This document shows positions 27,721 to 37,495 of a stretch of DNA of 64,000 nt, piece after piece (the stretch's first letter is position 1; every line of letters starts with the position of its first letter). Made by a program: the position numbers and the translations under genes. The notes below the pieces were generated by a model, which saw only the letters and a list, made by a program, of their open reading frames with translations, had not been told where the DNA came from and searched no databases. Location: NCBI RefSeq assembly GCF_042432815.1, contig NZ_JBHLWM010000001.1:496001-560000 (forward strand), in the 5' to 3' direction. The stretch is from Rhodopseudomonas telluris (lineage in GTDB: Bacteria; Pseudomonadota; Alphaproteobacteria; Rhizobiales; Xanthobacteraceae).

Positions 27721-29022
27721 ATGACTGCGGACGTGCGCTGGCCGGATTCGCTGTGGGCCGCGGTGACGCCGCCGGGGCCCGATTTGCCGGAGCTGCGCGG
27801 CTCGGAAACTACCGACGTGGTGGTGATCGGTGGCGGCTTCAGCGGGCTGTCGACGGCGCTGCATCTGCGCGAAGCCGGCGTCGAGGTCGCGGTGGTCGAA
27901 GCCGCCGAGCCGGGTTGGGGCGCATCAGGCCGCAACAACGGCCAAGTGATTCCGACGCTGTCGCGGCCGGACCCGGACAACATCGTCGCCAAGCATGGCG
28001 CCGCCGGCGAGCGGCTGGTCGGCCTCATTCGCGACAGCGCCTCGATCCTGTTCGACGTCGTGAAGCGCCACGGCATCGACGCCGAGCAGGAGCAGAACGG
28101 CTGGGTGCAGCCGGTGCATTCGCCGGGCCGCATCAAGATCGCCGAGCGCCGTGTTCGGCAATGGTCCAAGGTCGGCGCGCCGGTCGAACTGCTGTCGCGC
28201 GAGCAGGTGCGCGACATGCTCGGCTCGGACGCCTGGTTCGGCGGCTTCTGGAATAGGACCGGCGGCCACATCAATCCGCTGGCGCTGGCGCGCGGGCTGG
28301 CGCGAACGGTGGTGGCGCAAGGCGGCAAGATCTTCGCACGCTCGCCGGCGGTGAGCATCGAGCGGCGCGGCGATCGCTGGATCGTCAAGACCGCTCAGGG
28401 CGAGATCAGCGGCCGCGCGCTGGTGGTCGCCAGCAACGCCTACACCGGTGAGTTCTCGAAAATGCTGGCGCCGGCGATCGCCCGCGAGGTGATGCCGGTG
28501 CGGTCGTGGCAGATGGCGACGCAGCCGCTCAGCGACAACGTCCGCAAGAGCATGATCCCGGGCCGGCAGGCAATGTCGGACACCCATGGCGAGCTGATCT
28601 TCGGCCGCTTCGACGCCCGCAACCGCTTCGTCACCGGCGGCGCCATCATCCGGCCGTTCAACCAGATCGCGACGCTCAAGGCTCGCGTCGGCAAGCGGCT
28701 GCAGGCGCTGTGGCCGCAGATCGGCGAGGTGCGGTTCGACTACGTCTGGAACGGCTTCATCGGCATGACCACCGACTACCTGCCGCATATCCACCGCCTC
28801 GGCCCCAACGCCTATGGCTGGACCGGCTGCAACGGCCGCGGCGTCGCGCTGTCGATCGCACTGGGTGATCAGCTGTCGAAGGCGGTACAGGGCGCGCCTG
28901 ATAACGAGTTGGCACTGCCCTTCACCGAGCCGACCCCGATCCCGGCCAACGAACTGCTCCGCCCCTTCGCGCCGCTGATGATGGTGCTGTACCGGCATCG
29001 GGACAGCAAGGAGATCGCGTAG
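27721..29022 (+). CDS. FAD-dependent amine/amino-acid oxidoreductase (DAO family)
   Basis: A 433-residue flavoprotein. The dinucleotide-binding motif VVVIGGGFSGLSTALHLREA is near residue 35, and the GWGASGRNNGQVIPTL stretch is typical of PuuB-like oxidases of gamma-glutamylputrescine and similar secondary amines. The C-terminal FAD contact WTGCNGRGVALSIALG is present. The ATG at 27721 has GGAAGGA upstream; an ATG at 27706 adds five residues. The substrate is uncertain. A dipeptide-type importer lies downstream on the other strand. Confidence 0.85.
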   Translation: MTADVRWPDSLWAAVTPPGPDLPELRGSETTDVVVIGGGFSGLSTALHLREAGVEVAVVEAAEPGWGASGRNNGQVIPTLSRPDPDNIVAKHGAAGERLVGLIRDSASILFDVVKRHGIDAEQEQNGWVQPVHSPGRIKIAERRVRQWSKVGAPVELLSREQVRDMLGSDAWFGGFWNRTGGHINPLALARGLARTVVAQGGKIFARSPAVSIERRGDRWIVKTAQGEISGRALVVASNAYTGEFSKMLAPAIAREVMPVRSWQMATQPLSDNVRKSMIPGRQAMSDTHGELIFGRFDARNRFVTGGAIIRPFNQIATLKARVGKRLQALWPQIGEVRFDYVWNGFIGMTTDYLPHIHRLGPNAYGWTGCNGRGVALSIALGDQLSKAVQGAPDNELALPFTEPTPIPANELLRPFAPLMMVLYRHRDSKEIA

Positions 29023-29047
29023 TTCGCGGCTACGCGTTCACATCTCC

Positions 29048-29080
29048 CCGTCATGGCCGGGACAAGCCCGGCCATGACGG
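29048..29080. repeat. Palindromic repeat, family B, short copy 1
   Basis: Perfect 14-bp inverted repeat CCGTCATGGCCGGG / CCCGGCCATGACGG with an ACAAG loop, 26 bp after the oxidoreductase stop. It has no T-run. Longer relatives with an inserted middle segment are at 42570 and 62828. Confidence 0.85.
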
Positions 29081-29118
29081 TTGGAGAGAACTGCGTTCAA
29101 AGCTTAGCAACACGCACA

Positions 29119-29225
29119 ACCTCATGGTGAGGAGGCGCGTAGCGCCGTCTCGAACCATGCGCCGCAAGGTGTGCGTTGCCCCATCCTTCGAGACGCCCGG
29201 CTGTGCCGGGCTCCTCAGGATGAGG
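29119..29225. repeat. Palindromic intergenic repeat, family C
   Basis: About 107 bp bounded by CCTCATGGTGAGGAG and CTCCTCAGGATGAGG, with the inner arms CGTCTCGAACCATG and CATCCTTCGAGACG. It is a compound palindrome of a type I associate with Bradyrhizobiaceae genomes, present once in this window. It lies between the convergent oxidoreductase gene and the importer ATPase gene. Confidence 0.75.
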
Positions 29226-29271
29226 ACTCAGTGCTTTTAGAAAGGCGTCGACTTCTATCAGTCGACAAAGG

Positions 29272-30903
29272 CTACACCGCCGCTTCCACCGGATGACTCC
29301 GCGCGAAATCCCCACCCGGGATCGAGGCCAGCAGCGCTTGCGTGTAGGGATGCGTCGGCGCGTTCAGCACCTCGCCGGCTGGGCCGTGCTCGACGACTTC
29401 GCCGTCCTTCATCACCGCGACGAGATCGCAGATCTGCGCGGCGACGCGGAGGTCGTGGGTGATGAAGATGATCGACAGGCCGAGCCGCTCGCGCAAATCC
29501 GTCAGCAGCTTCAGCACCTGCGCCTGCACCGAGACGTCGAGCGCCGACACGGCTTCATCCGCGATCAGCACGTCGGGCTTCAGCGCCAGCGCGCGGGCGA
29601 GGCCGATGCGCTGGCGCTGGCCGCCGGAGAATTCGTGCGGCAGCCGGTCGCCGGCCGCGGGATCGAGACCGACCAGCGCGAACAGCTCGCGCGCCTCGGC
29701 GATCGCCTGCTTGCGCGGCGTATCGTGGATGATCGGGCCTTGCGCAACCAGTTCCTCGGCCTTGTGCCGCGGATTGAGCGAAGCGAACGGGTCCTGAAAC
29801 ACCATCTGCATGTGGCGCGTCGCGCGGCGCACGTCTTCGCGCGGCATCGTTGCCCAGTCGCGACCCTCAAGCAGGATCGAGCCGCCGTCGGGATCGAGCA
29901 GCCGGATGATGCAGCGCGCCAACGTCGATTTGCCGGAGCCGCTCTCGCCGACAATGCCGAGCGTGGCGCCACGCGGCAGTTTCAGCGACACCGACTTCAC
30001 CGCATGGGTGACGCGCGCGCCGCGGCCGAGGAAGCCGCCGGTGCGGAAGGTCTTCGAGACGTTGTCGATGCTGAGGATGGTCTCGGCCGCGATCGGCCGC
30101 GGCGGCGGCGCGGTCAGCGGTGGCACCGCGGCGATCAGTTGCCGCGTGTAGGGATGCTGCGGCCGATGCAGCACGTCGTCGGCGGTGCCCTGCTCGACGA
30201 TGACGCCGTGCTGCATCACCACGACGCGGTCGGCGATCTCGGCGACCACGCCGAAATCATGGGTGATGAACAGCACCGCGGTGTTCTTGCGCTGCTGCAA
30301 TTCGCGGATCAGCGTCAGGATCTGCGCCTGCGTCGTGACGTCGAGCGCGGTGGTCGGCTCGTCGGCGATCAGCAGCTTCGGATCGAGCGCCAGCGCCATG
30401 GCGATCATCGCGCGCTGGCGCTGACCGCCGGACAGTTCGTGCGGATAGGCGTCGGCGGCGCGCGCCGGATCGGGAATCCGCACGTCCTCCAGCAACGCGA
30501 AGACTTTGGCGCGGATGTCCTTCTTCGACAGATCGGTGTGGATGCGAAACATCTCGCCGATCTGATCGCCGATGCTGCGCAGCGGATTGAGCGCCGTCAT
30601 CGGCTCCTGAAACACCATGGCGATGCCCGCGCCGCGCACCTCGCGCATGTCGGCGGCGCTGGCCTGCGCCAGGTCGCGGCCCTCGAACAGCACGCGGCCG
30701 CCGTCGAGCGCGACGCCGCCGGGCAGCAGCTGCATCACGGCGTTGGCCATGATCGATTTGCCGGAGCCGCTCTCGCCGACCACGCAGAGGATCTCGCCGG
30801 GCGCGATCGACAGCGAGGCGCCGCGCACCGCATGCGAGCGATCCGCGCCCGTGGGCAGCCGGACGCTGAGTTTGTCGAGCGTGAGAGCTGCGGGCGCGGT
30901 CAT
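29272..30903 (-). CDS. Dipeptide/oligopeptide ABC transporter ATP-binding protein (DppD-DppF fusion)
   Basis: A 543-residue protein with two complete ATPase domains. The first has Walker A GESGSGKSIMANAVMQLLPG and signature LSGGQRQRAMIAMAL; the second has GESGSGKSTLARCIIRLLDP and FSGGQRQRIGLARALALKPD. Each is followed by the oligopeptide-transporter C-terminal extension (HRPQHPYTRQLIAAVP; NAPTHPYTQALLASIPGG). It overlaps the upstream permease by 4 bp (ATGA). It supplies both nucleotide-binding subunits of the importer. Confidence 0.92.
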   Translation of the reverse strand: MTAPAALTLDKLSVRLPTGADRSHAVRGASLSIAPGEILCVVGESGSGKSIMANAVMQLLPGGVALDGGRVLFEGRDLAQASAADMREVRGAGIAMVFQEPMTALNPLRSIGDQIGEMFRIHTDLSKKDIRAKVFALLEDVRIPDPARAADAYPHELSGGQRQRAMIAMALALDPKLLIADEPTTALDVTTQAQILTLIRELQQRKNTAVLFITHDFGVVAEIADRVVVMQHGVIVEQGTADDVLHRPQHPYTRQLIAAVPPLTAPPPRPIAAETILSIDNVSKTFRTGGFLGRGARVTHAVKSVSLKLPRGATLGIVGESGSGKSTLARCIIRLLDPDGGSILLEGRDWATMPREDVRRATRHMQMVFQDPFASLNPRHKAEELVAQGPIIHDTPRKQAIAEARELFALVGLDPAAGDRLPHEFSGGQRQRIGLARALALKPDVLIADEAVSALDVSVQAQVLKLLTDLRERLGLSIIFITHDLRVAAQICDLVAVMKDGEVVEHGPAGEVLNAPTHPYTQALLASIPGGDFARSHPVEAAV

Positions 30904-31730
30904 CGTCCCTTCAGCCTCGGATTGAGCGCGTCATTGAGGCCCTGGCCGACCAGCGACACCGCCAGCACCGTGATCAGGATGGCGATGCCGGGGATCGCTG
31001 CGACGTACCACTGCACGCGCAGCACGTCGCGGCCGAGTCCGATCAGATTGCCCCACGAGGCGACGTTGGGGTCGGACAGCCGCAGGAAAGCCAGCGCGCT
31101 TTCGAGCAGGATCGCCACCGACATTACCACGCTGGCATAGACGATCACTGGCGGCAGAGCGTTCGGCAGGATCTCACCGAGGATCAGTTGCAAGTCTTTC
31201 ATGCCGAGGGTGCGGCCCGCCTGCACGAATTCACGATTACGCAGGCTGAGGAATTCGGCGCGCGTCAGCCGCGCCGGCGCCGGCCACGACACGATGCCGA
31301 CCGCGATTGTCACGGTGGTCAGCGTCGAGCCGAACACCGCGACCAGCACCAAGAGCAACACGAAGTTCGGCAGGATCTGAAACGCCTCGGTGATCCGCAT
31401 CAGCACGGTGTCGACCCAGCCACCGAAATAGCCCGCGAAGGCGCCGATCAGCACGCCAATGACGATGGCGATCGCAGTGGCGGCACCGCCGATCAGCAGC
31501 GCGATACGGGCGCCGTAGAAAATCTGCGCGGCGATGTCGCGACCGGAATTGTCGGTGCCGAGCAGGAAGCGCGGATTGCTGAACGGCCAGATCAGCGGGC
31601 GCCCGGCCAGCGCCAGCGGATCGCGCGGATAGATCCAGCCGGCGCTGATCGCCATGCCGATCACCACCAATAGCAGCAACAGGCCGACGATCGCGGCCGG
31701 GCTGCGGAAGTAGCGCTTGATCGCATCCAT
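30900..31730 (-). CDS. Dipeptide/oligopeptide ABC transporter permease (DppC-like)
   Basis: A 276-residue permease with about six helices. It has FLLGTDNSGRDIAAQIFYGA, the DppC hallmark, and the conserved EAA-type loop GRTLGMKDLQLILGEILPNA. The ATG at 31730 is used, five bases after the DppB stop; longer upstream coding potential is spurious because it runs through dppB. It pairs with the DppB-like permease. Confidence 0.88.
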   Translation of the reverse strand: MDAIKRYFRSPAAIVGLLLLLVVIGMAISAGWIYPRDPLALAGRPLIWPFSNPRFLLGTDNSGRDIAAQIFYGARIALLIGGAATAIAIVIGVLIGAFAGYFGGWVDTVLMRITEAFQILPNFVLLLVLVAVFGSTLTTVTIAVGIVSWPAPARLTRAEFLSLRNREFVQAGRTLGMKDLQLILGEILPNALPPVIVYASVVMSVAILLESALAFLRLSDPNVASWGNLIGLGRDVLRVQWYVAAIPGIAILITVLAVSLVGQGLNDALNPRLKGR

Positions 31731-31734
31731 CGCT

Positions 31735-32712
31735 CTACGTCCCGGCGGTGATGCGCGGGTCGAGCCGCGCGTAGAGCAGGTCGACCAGGAAGTTGACGGC
31801 GATAACCAGCAGCGCCGACACGAACACGATGCCGAGCAGGGTGTTGAGGTCGCGCTGCACCACGGATTCATAGGCGAGGCGCCCGAGCCCCGGCAGCGAG
31901 AACACGCTTTCGACCACCACCGAGCCGCCCAGCATGGTGCCGGCCTGCAGGCCGATGAGCGTCACCATCGGCAGCAGCGCGTTGCGCAGCACGTGGCGGA
32001 CGACAATGCGGGTCTCGTCGAGCCCCTTGGCGCGGGCGGTGCGGACGAAATCGAGGTTGAGCACCTCCAGCATTGAAGCGCGCATGATGCGCAGATAGAT
32101 CGCCAGGAAGATCAGCCCGAGCGTCAGCGTCGGCAGCACCAGATGTGCGGCGATGTCCAGCGTCCGCGCAACTCCGGTCGACGCCGCGCCGATATCCTCG
32201 AAGCCGCCCGCCGGCAGCCATTGCAGATAGACCGAGAACACCACGATCGCCATCAGGCCGAACCAGAACGATGGCGTCGCGTAGAAGATCAGGCCGAGCG
32301 TCGAGATCAGCGTATCGGGCCATTTGTTGACTCCGCGGGCCGCGATCACGCCGAGCACGAGGCCGGCGAAGAACGCGAACGACAGCGACGCGGTCATCAG
32401 CAGCAGCGTCGGCGGCAGCCGCTCGAGGATCACGGTGGCGACCGGCTTGCCATAGATCGACGAGAAACCGAGGTCGAACCGCACCAGCCGCCACAGATAC
32501 TGGCCGAGTTGCAGCGGGATCGACAGATCGAGGCCGTAGAACTTGCGCAGCTCGCGCGCGGTCGCGGCATCGCCGCCGCCCATCTGCGCCATCATCGCAT
32601 CGACGGTGTCGCCGGGCGCGAACTGCAGCAGCAGGAAGATGCCGATCAGGATCAGCAGCAGGGTCGGGATCGAGGCGGCGAGTCGCCGCCCCGCGAGGCT
32701 CAGGATACGCAT
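31735..32712 (-). CDS. Dipeptide/oligopeptide ABC transporter permease (DppB-like)
   Basis: A 325-residue permease with six or seven helices. The N-terminal helix LAASIPTLLLILIGIFLLLQ and the loop RTARAKGLDETRIVVRHVLR followed by NALLPMVTLIGLQAG are DppB hallmarks. It starts 25 bp after the binding-protein stop. Confidence 0.88.
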   Translation of the reverse strand: MRILSLAGRRLAASIPTLLLILIGIFLLLQFAPGDTVDAMMAQMGGGDAATARELRKFYGLDLSIPLQLGQYLWRLVRFDLGFSSIYGKPVATVILERLPPTLLLMTASLSFAFFAGLVLGVIAARGVNKWPDTLISTLGLIFYATPSFWFGLMAIVVFSVYLQWLPAGGFEDIGAASTGVARTLDIAAHLVLPTLTLGLIFLAIYLRIMRASMLEVLNLDFVRTARAKGLDETRIVVRHVLRNALLPMVTLIGLQAGTMLGGSVVVESVFSLPGLGRLAYESVVQRDLNTLLGIVFVSALLVIAVNFLVDLLYARLDPRITAGT

Positions 32713-32736
32713 GCGCTCATCTTGGCGGAGTTGGCG

Positions 32737-34353
32737 TTATTCGGCCAGCCAAAGATCGTGCCAGGTCGATGACGCCCAACGCGGCGTATTGGAATGATTG
32801 CGTGCTTTTGCGGTGATCACCGTGACGAACAACTGCTCGATCGGCATCCAGATCGGCAGCTCGGTGTTGGCGCGGGTGACGAAGTCCGCGTACAGCGCCT
32901 TGCGCTTGGCCGGATCGACTTCGGTGGCGGCGTCGTCGATGATCTTGTCGATCGTCGCGTCTTCCCAGCCCCACTGGTTGGTCCAGGGTGCGCCCTTGGG
33001 CTGGCCGGAGCGGTACCACACCGTGGTCGAGACGGCCGGGTCGTTGCGATACTGATGCCAGCCGGTGGCGAGGTCGAAGGCGTGATCGTCATAAACCTGC
33101 TTGAGGAAGCCGCCGCCGTCGTTGCGCACCACCTCGACCCCAATACCGACCTCGCCGAGCGACTGCTGGATGAAGGTCGCCCACAGCGAGATGTCCTCGC
33201 CCCACGGCGCCGGCAGCAACCGCAGCGACAGCCGGTTGCCGCCGGCGCCAGGCTTGAGGCCTGCCTCGTCGAGCAGCGCGATCGCCTTCTTCTTGTCGTA
33301 GGGATATTGCGGCGTGTTCGGGCCGGGATAGAAGTCGGTCGAGGTCGAGGGGATCGGGCCGGTGCCGAGCTTGGCGAAGTCGCCGAGGAAGTTCTCGATG
33401 AAGAACGGCACGTTGATGGCGTGGGCGATAGCGCGGCGGACGCGGATGTCCGACAGCTCCTTGCGGCGGAAGTTGAACTCGATGGTGTTGGTCCGGGCGT
33501 TGCCTTCATTCCCCTTGGTCGAGACGATGAAGCGCTTGTCCTTGCCGAGCCGGGCCATGTCGGAGATCGTCAAGCCCGAGAACGGGCTGAGCTGGAGGCC
33601 GCCGGCCTCGAGCTGCGCGGCCGCGGCGGCGCGGTCGGTGATCACCTTCCAGACGATGCGGTCGAGATAGGGCGCATTCGGCCGCCAGTAATTGTCGTTG
33701 CGGTCGGCGAAGATGTACTGGCCACGCTCGTATTTGTTGAACCGGAACGGCCCGGTGCCGATCGGCGCGAGATTGGCCGGGTTCTGGCGGATGTCGCCGG
33801 TTTCGTAGATGTGCTTGGCCGAGACGTAGCCGAGGTCCGGCAGCGCGCGCAGCAACAGGTTGAGCGGCATCGGCCGCTCGTAGCGGAAGATCGCGGTCTG
33901 CGGATCGGGGGTATCGACCGCGGTGAGGAATAGCTGCAGCGTCGATCCGTAGTTGAGGATCTTCTTCCACATGTTCATCGCCGTGAAGGCGACGTCCTCG
34001 GAGGTGAACGGCTTGCCGTCGTGCCAGACGACGCCCTTGCGCAGCTTGAAGGTGATGGTCTTGCCGTCCGGGGTGGATTCCCAGCTCTCGGCCAGCACGC
34101 CGACCGGATTGCCCGCGGCGTCGAGATCGACCAGCGGCTCCTGGATCTTGCCGCCGATGATGTAGACGCCGGTCGAGGCCTGTAGGCTCGGGTTGAGCTG
34201 GCGCTGCTCGGCGCCGTAATGGACGTTGAACACGCCGCCCTTGCGCGGCGTTTCCTGCGCGAAGGCGCGCATCGGATTGATCACATTGGCGGCGATCGCG
34301 GCCGACGTCAGCAGAATGGTGCGGCGATTGATCTCGAGGCGCGACAAGGCCAT
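32737..34353 (-). CDS. ABC transporter substrate-binding protein, peptide/nickel family (SBP family 5)
   Basis: A 538-residue periplasmic binding protein. It carries a twin-arginine-like signal (EINRRTILLTSAAIAANVIN, cleavage near AFA/QE). SBP_bac_5 features include LAESWESTPDGKTITFKLRK followed by GVVWHDGKPFTSEDVAFT, and RVRRAIAHAINVPFFIENFL. The ATG at 34353 has AGGAG upstream. It is the first gene of a four-gene importer operon read leftward. The ligand is unknown; di- or oligopeptides are the family default, but family members also carry other solutes. Confidence 0.88.
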   Translation of the reverse strand: MALSRLEINRRTILLTSAAIAANVINPMRAFAQETPRKGGVFNVHYGAEQRQLNPSLQASTGVYIIGGKIQEPLVDLDAAGNPVGVLAESWESTPDGKTITFKLRKGVVWHDGKPFTSEDVAFTAMNMWKKILNYGSTLQLFLTAVDTPDPQTAIFRYERPMPLNLLLRALPDLGYVSAKHIYETGDIRQNPANLAPIGTGPFRFNKYERGQYIFADRNDNYWRPNAPYLDRIVWKVITDRAAAAAQLEAGGLQLSPFSGLTISDMARLGKDKRFIVSTKGNEGNARTNTIEFNFRRKELSDIRVRRAIAHAINVPFFIENFLGDFAKLGTGPIPSTSTDFYPGPNTPQYPYDKKKAIALLDEAGLKPGAGGNRLSLRLLPAPWGEDISLWATFIQQSLGEVGIGVEVVRNDGGGFLKQVYDDHAFDLATGWHQYRNDPAVSTTVWYRSGQPKGAPWTNQWGWEDATIDKIIDDAATEVDPAKRKALYADFVTRANTELPIWMPIEQLFVTVITAKARNHSNTPRWASSTWHDLWLAE

Positions 34354-34482
34354 GCGGTCTCCTGGCAGGAATGAGGCGGGCGGAACATAAGACGATACGA
34401 GGCCGCCGCTGATCAAGTCATTTTCGGTCGCACGTCGTGGAGGGAAGTTGGGCAGCCGCGGCGGCGCCGCGACTGATCTGGT

Positions 34483-36411
34483 TCAGATATGTGCGGCGAG
34501 GTCGATCAGTTCGCCGACCAGCACGCCGCTGCTCGCCAGCATCGTCTCGACCTTGTCGGCGGCTTCGGCGACGCTGTGCGCGGAGGTGTCGATCGTCAGT
34601 TTGCTGGCGACCGGCGGCTGATAGTCGTTGCCGATGCCGGTGAAGTTCTGCAGCGTGCCGGCCCGCGCCTTGGCGTAGTGCCCCTTCGGGTCGCGCTGCT
34701 CGCAGACCTCCGCGGGCGTCGCCACATAGATCTCGCGGAAATGCTCGCCGGCGATGCGCCGAGCAGCGTCGCGATCGCCGCGTGCCGGCGACACCGCGGC
34801 GACGATCGCCACATGGCCGTTGGCGGCGAGATGAGCGGCGATCTCGGCGAGGCGGCGGATGTTCTCGCTCCGATCTTCCGGAGAGAAGCCAAGGTCGCTG
34901 TTGAGGCCGGCACGGAGCGTGTCGCCGTCGAGCAGAATCGGCGAGCCGCCGCGGTCGAACAGCCGCCGCTCGACGGCTTTGGCCAGCGTCGATTTGCCGG
35001 AGCCCGGCAGGCCGGTGAACCACAGCACTGCGCCGGTGTGGCGGAAGCGCGCGGCGCGCTCCTCGGGCTTCAAAGCCGACTCCACCGGGACGATATCGGC
35101 GGTGGCGGCACGCTGGCCGCTCTCGACACTGAGCACCAAGCCGCCGCCGGCGATGCGGCCGGCGACTTCGATCACCAGGCGTCCGGTGCGCGGAAAGGTT
35201 TCGGCCGGGTCGGCCGCGACCGGTTGCGCCAGCGACAAATCGATTTCGCCGACATGATTGCGGGCGATCGCCTTGGCGGCGACGCTGCCAAGATCGCCGG
35301 GATCGACCGCCTTCTCGATCGCCACCACGGTGGCGCGGGTCTCGCGCGTGCCGAGCCGCACCAGGATCGAGGCGCCTTCGGCCAGCGGCTGGTCGTGCAG
35401 CCAGAAAATGCGCGCGCGCAGCCGCCGCGTATCGCGTGGCGCCGCGCCGGCATGTGCGATGACGTCGCCGCGCTCGACGAACAACTCGCGATCGAGCGTG
35501 ATGCCGACCGAACGGCCGGCGCCTTGCGGCCCGGCCACCGGCGTCACCGGCCAGCTTTCGACGCTTTTGATCTTGGCGATCTTGCCGGCCGGCATGATGA
35601 CGATGTCGTCGCCTGCCTGCAGCCGGCCGGATTCGATGCGGCCGGCGACGATGCGGCGGTCGTCGAACTTATAGATTGCCTGCACCGGCAGCCGCAGCGC
35701 CAGCTGATCGAGCGGCTGCGACGGTGTCAACGCGTCGAGCGCTTCGACCACGGTCGGGCCTTGGTACCAGCGGATGTTGTCGGTGCGCTCAGCGACGCCG
35801 TCGCCGTCGCGCGCCGAGATCGGAATCACGGCCGTCGGCGTCACGCCGAGCGACGTGAGATGTTCGGTGATCTCGTCGCTGATCGACTGGAAACGCTGGG
35901 CCGAGAAATCGACGCGGTCCATCTTGTTGACCACGACGGCGACCTGCTTGATGCCGAGCAGGTGCAACAGATAGCCGTGCCGCCGCGTCTGGTCGCGCAC
36001 GCCTTCGAGCGCGTCGATGATCAGCACCGCGCCGTCGGCCTGGGAGGCGCCGGTGATCATGTTGCGGAGGAATTCGGCATGGCCGGGCGCGTCGATCAGC
36101 ACGACGTCGCGCGAGCGGGTGCGGAAGCTGATCTGCGTGGTGTCGATGGTGATGCCCTGGTCGCGCTCGGTCTGCAGCGCGTCGAGCAGGAACGACCATT
36201 CGAACGGCATGCCGCGCCGCGCGCTGACGGCTTTGAGCATTTCCAGCTTGCCGTCCGGCAGCGAGCCGGTTTCGTGCAGCAGCCGGCCGACCAGCGTCGA
36301 CTTGCCGTGGTCGACATGGCCGACGATGACGATGCGGACCAGCGGCCGCGTGGTGCCGTTCGGCGTGGTGAGGGAGGCAGGCGAAACCGCGAGGGTCATG
36401 GCGTCACTCAT
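34483..36411 (-). CDS. cysNC: Bifunctional sulfate adenylyltransferase subunit 1 / adenylylsulfate kinase
   Basis: A 642-residue fusion. Residues about 20-440 are the GTPase subunit of ATP sulfurylase, with G1 GHVDHGKSTLVGRLL, G3 DAPGHAEFLRNM and G4 VVNKMDRVDF. Residues about 455-640 are APS kinase, with Walker A TGLPGSGKSTLAKAVERRLF, the DGDTLRAGLNSDLGFSPEDR motif, and the lid EVCEQRDPKGHYAKARAGTL. It activates sulfate to APS with CysD and can go on to PAPS. It follows cysD by 13 bp and overlaps nothing downstream. Confidence 0.95.
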   Translation of the reverse strand: MSDAMTLAVSPASLTTPNGTTRPLVRIVIVGHVDHGKSTLVGRLLHETGSLPDGKLEMLKAVSARRGMPFEWSFLLDALQTERDQGITIDTTQISFRTRSRDVVLIDAPGHAEFLRNMITGASQADGAVLIIDALEGVRDQTRRHGYLLHLLGIKQVAVVVNKMDRVDFSAQRFQSISDEITEHLTSLGVTPTAVIPISARDGDGVAERTDNIRWYQGPTVVEALDALTPSQPLDQLALRLPVQAIYKFDDRRIVAGRIESGRLQAGDDIVIMPAGKIAKIKSVESWPVTPVAGPQGAGRSVGITLDRELFVERGDVIAHAGAAPRDTRRLRARIFWLHDQPLAEGASILVRLGTRETRATVVAIEKAVDPGDLGSVAAKAIARNHVGEIDLSLAQPVAADPAETFPRTGRLVIEVAGRIAGGGLVLSVESGQRAATADIVPVESALKPEERAARFRHTGAVLWFTGLPGSGKSTLAKAVERRLFDRGGSPILLDGDTLRAGLNSDLGFSPEDRSENIRRLAEIAAHLAANGHVAIVAAVSPARGDRDAARRIAGEHFREIYVATPAEVCEQRDPKGHYAKARAGTLQNFTGIGNDYQPPVASKLTIDTSAHSVAEAADKVETMLASSGVLVGELIDLAAHI

Positions 36412-36424
36412 GGTCGGACGTTGC

Positions 36425-37300
36425 TTACAGATAGCCGGCGACGCGCAGACGCTCGAAGGCGTCTTCGGTCTCGTGGTCGAGCGCGCGGCCGGCGCGCTCC
36501 GGCACCTTGGTGGTCTGCAATTCGTGCAGGATCTCGTCGATCGACGACGCGTTCGACGTCACCGGGAAGGTGATGTCCTGATCGCCGAGCGAGCGATAGC
36601 GCTTGCCGTCCTTGGCCAGATACAGCGGGATGATCGGGATGTTCTCGCGCTTGGTGTAGGCCCAGATGTCGGCCTCGGTCCAATGCAGGATCGGATGGAT
36701 GCGCAAGTGCGCGCCGGGCGGCGGCGAAGCGTTGAACTGATCCCAGAATTCCGGCGGCTGATCGCGCACGTCCCATCCGCCCTCAAGGCCGCGCGGCGAG
36801 AACACGCGCTCCTTGGCGCGGGTGGCTTCCTCGTCGCGGCGGATGCCGGCGATCAGTCCGTCGAAGCCGTATTTGGCGAGCGCCATTTTCAGGCCCTCGG
36901 TCTTGCGCGCCGCGGAGCGCGCCGCCGGCGGCAAGGTCGGATCGACGCTGTCGATCGGCGGGCAGGGATCGACGCGCAGATCGAGATCCCACTCCTTCGC
37001 GTAGTGCTCGCGGAAGGCGTACATCTCGGGGAACTTCTTGCCGGTGTCGACATGCAGCGCCGGGAACGGCACCTTGCCGAAGAACGCCTTGCGCGCTAGC
37101 CAGATCATCACGTTGGAGTCTTTGCCGAGCGACCACAGCAGCGCGAGCTTCTTCAGCCGCGCGAAGCCTTCGCGCAAAATGTAGATGCTCTGCGCCTCGA
37201 GCGCGTCGAGGTGGTCCATCGGGGGCAGCGCGTCGCGCGGCGGGAGATCGGGCAGCGACACCGGCTGCGGAGCGCGAAGTTCGGGTGCGGCGAGGGTCAT
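36425..37300 (-). CDS. cysD: Sulfate adenylyltransferase subunit 2
   Basis: A 291-residue PP-loop ATP pyrophosphatase, catalytic subunit of ATP sulfurylase. It has LALLWSLGKDSNVMIWLARK (PP-loop SxGKDS), FPALHVDTGKKFPEMY and AGIRRDEEATRAKERVFSPR. The ATG at 37300 has a GGGAG upstream; the frame is open to 37405 but without support. It is divergent from cysH across an AT-rich gap carrying a 10-bp inverted repeat. Confidence 0.93.
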   Translation of the reverse strand: MTLAAPELRAPQPVSLPDLPPRDALPPMDHLDALEAQSIYILREGFARLKKLALLWSLGKDSNVMIWLARKAFFGKVPFPALHVDTGKKFPEMYAFREHYAKEWDLDLRVDPCPPIDSVDPTLPPAARSAARKTEGLKMALAKYGFDGLIAGIRRDEEATRAKERVFSPRGLEGGWDVRDQPPEFWDQFNASPPPGAHLRIHPILHWTEADIWAYTKRENIPIIPLYLAKDGKRYRSLGDQDITFPVTSNASSIDEILHELQTTKVPERAGRALDHETEDAFERLRVAGYL

Positions 37301-37453
37301 GCACAGGCTCCCGGCAAGGCGGGTCCGGACCGGTCCGGACCCTCGTTGTCGCGCGGCCGAGACGGCGTCATCATCGTCAGGAGAACGAACATCTCTGCGG
37401 CGCACTGGTGAGGGATGGAATTTCTACAATGGAAGCCCTCAACAGAAAGAATA

Positions 37454-37495
37454 ATTTTCTATCGATCTGGCTTGTAAGATACATAGATAGAAAAT
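37454..37495. promoter_or_regulatory. Inverted repeat in the cysD/cysH divergent promoter region
   Basis: Perfect 10-bp arms ATTTTCTATC (37454-37463) and GATAGAAAAT (37486-37495), 22 bp apart. The surrounding 37440-37500 is strikingly AT-rich for this genome. It is 154 bp upstream of cysD and about 85 bp upstream of cysH. A sulfur-status regulator (LysR-type CysB/Cbl or Rrf2-type CysR) could bind here; the identity is not known. Confidence 0.55.

Noticed and set aside
29048..29080. Family B short palindrome as an intrinsic terminator of the oxidoreductase gene
   Set aside because: The stem is strong but there is no T-run, and relatives of the sequence occur elsewhere as repeats; called a repeat only.
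34455..34475. GC-rich hairpin (CGCGGCG/CGCCGCG) after cysNC as a terminator
   Set aside because: The loop is a single base and no T-run follows on the minus strand.
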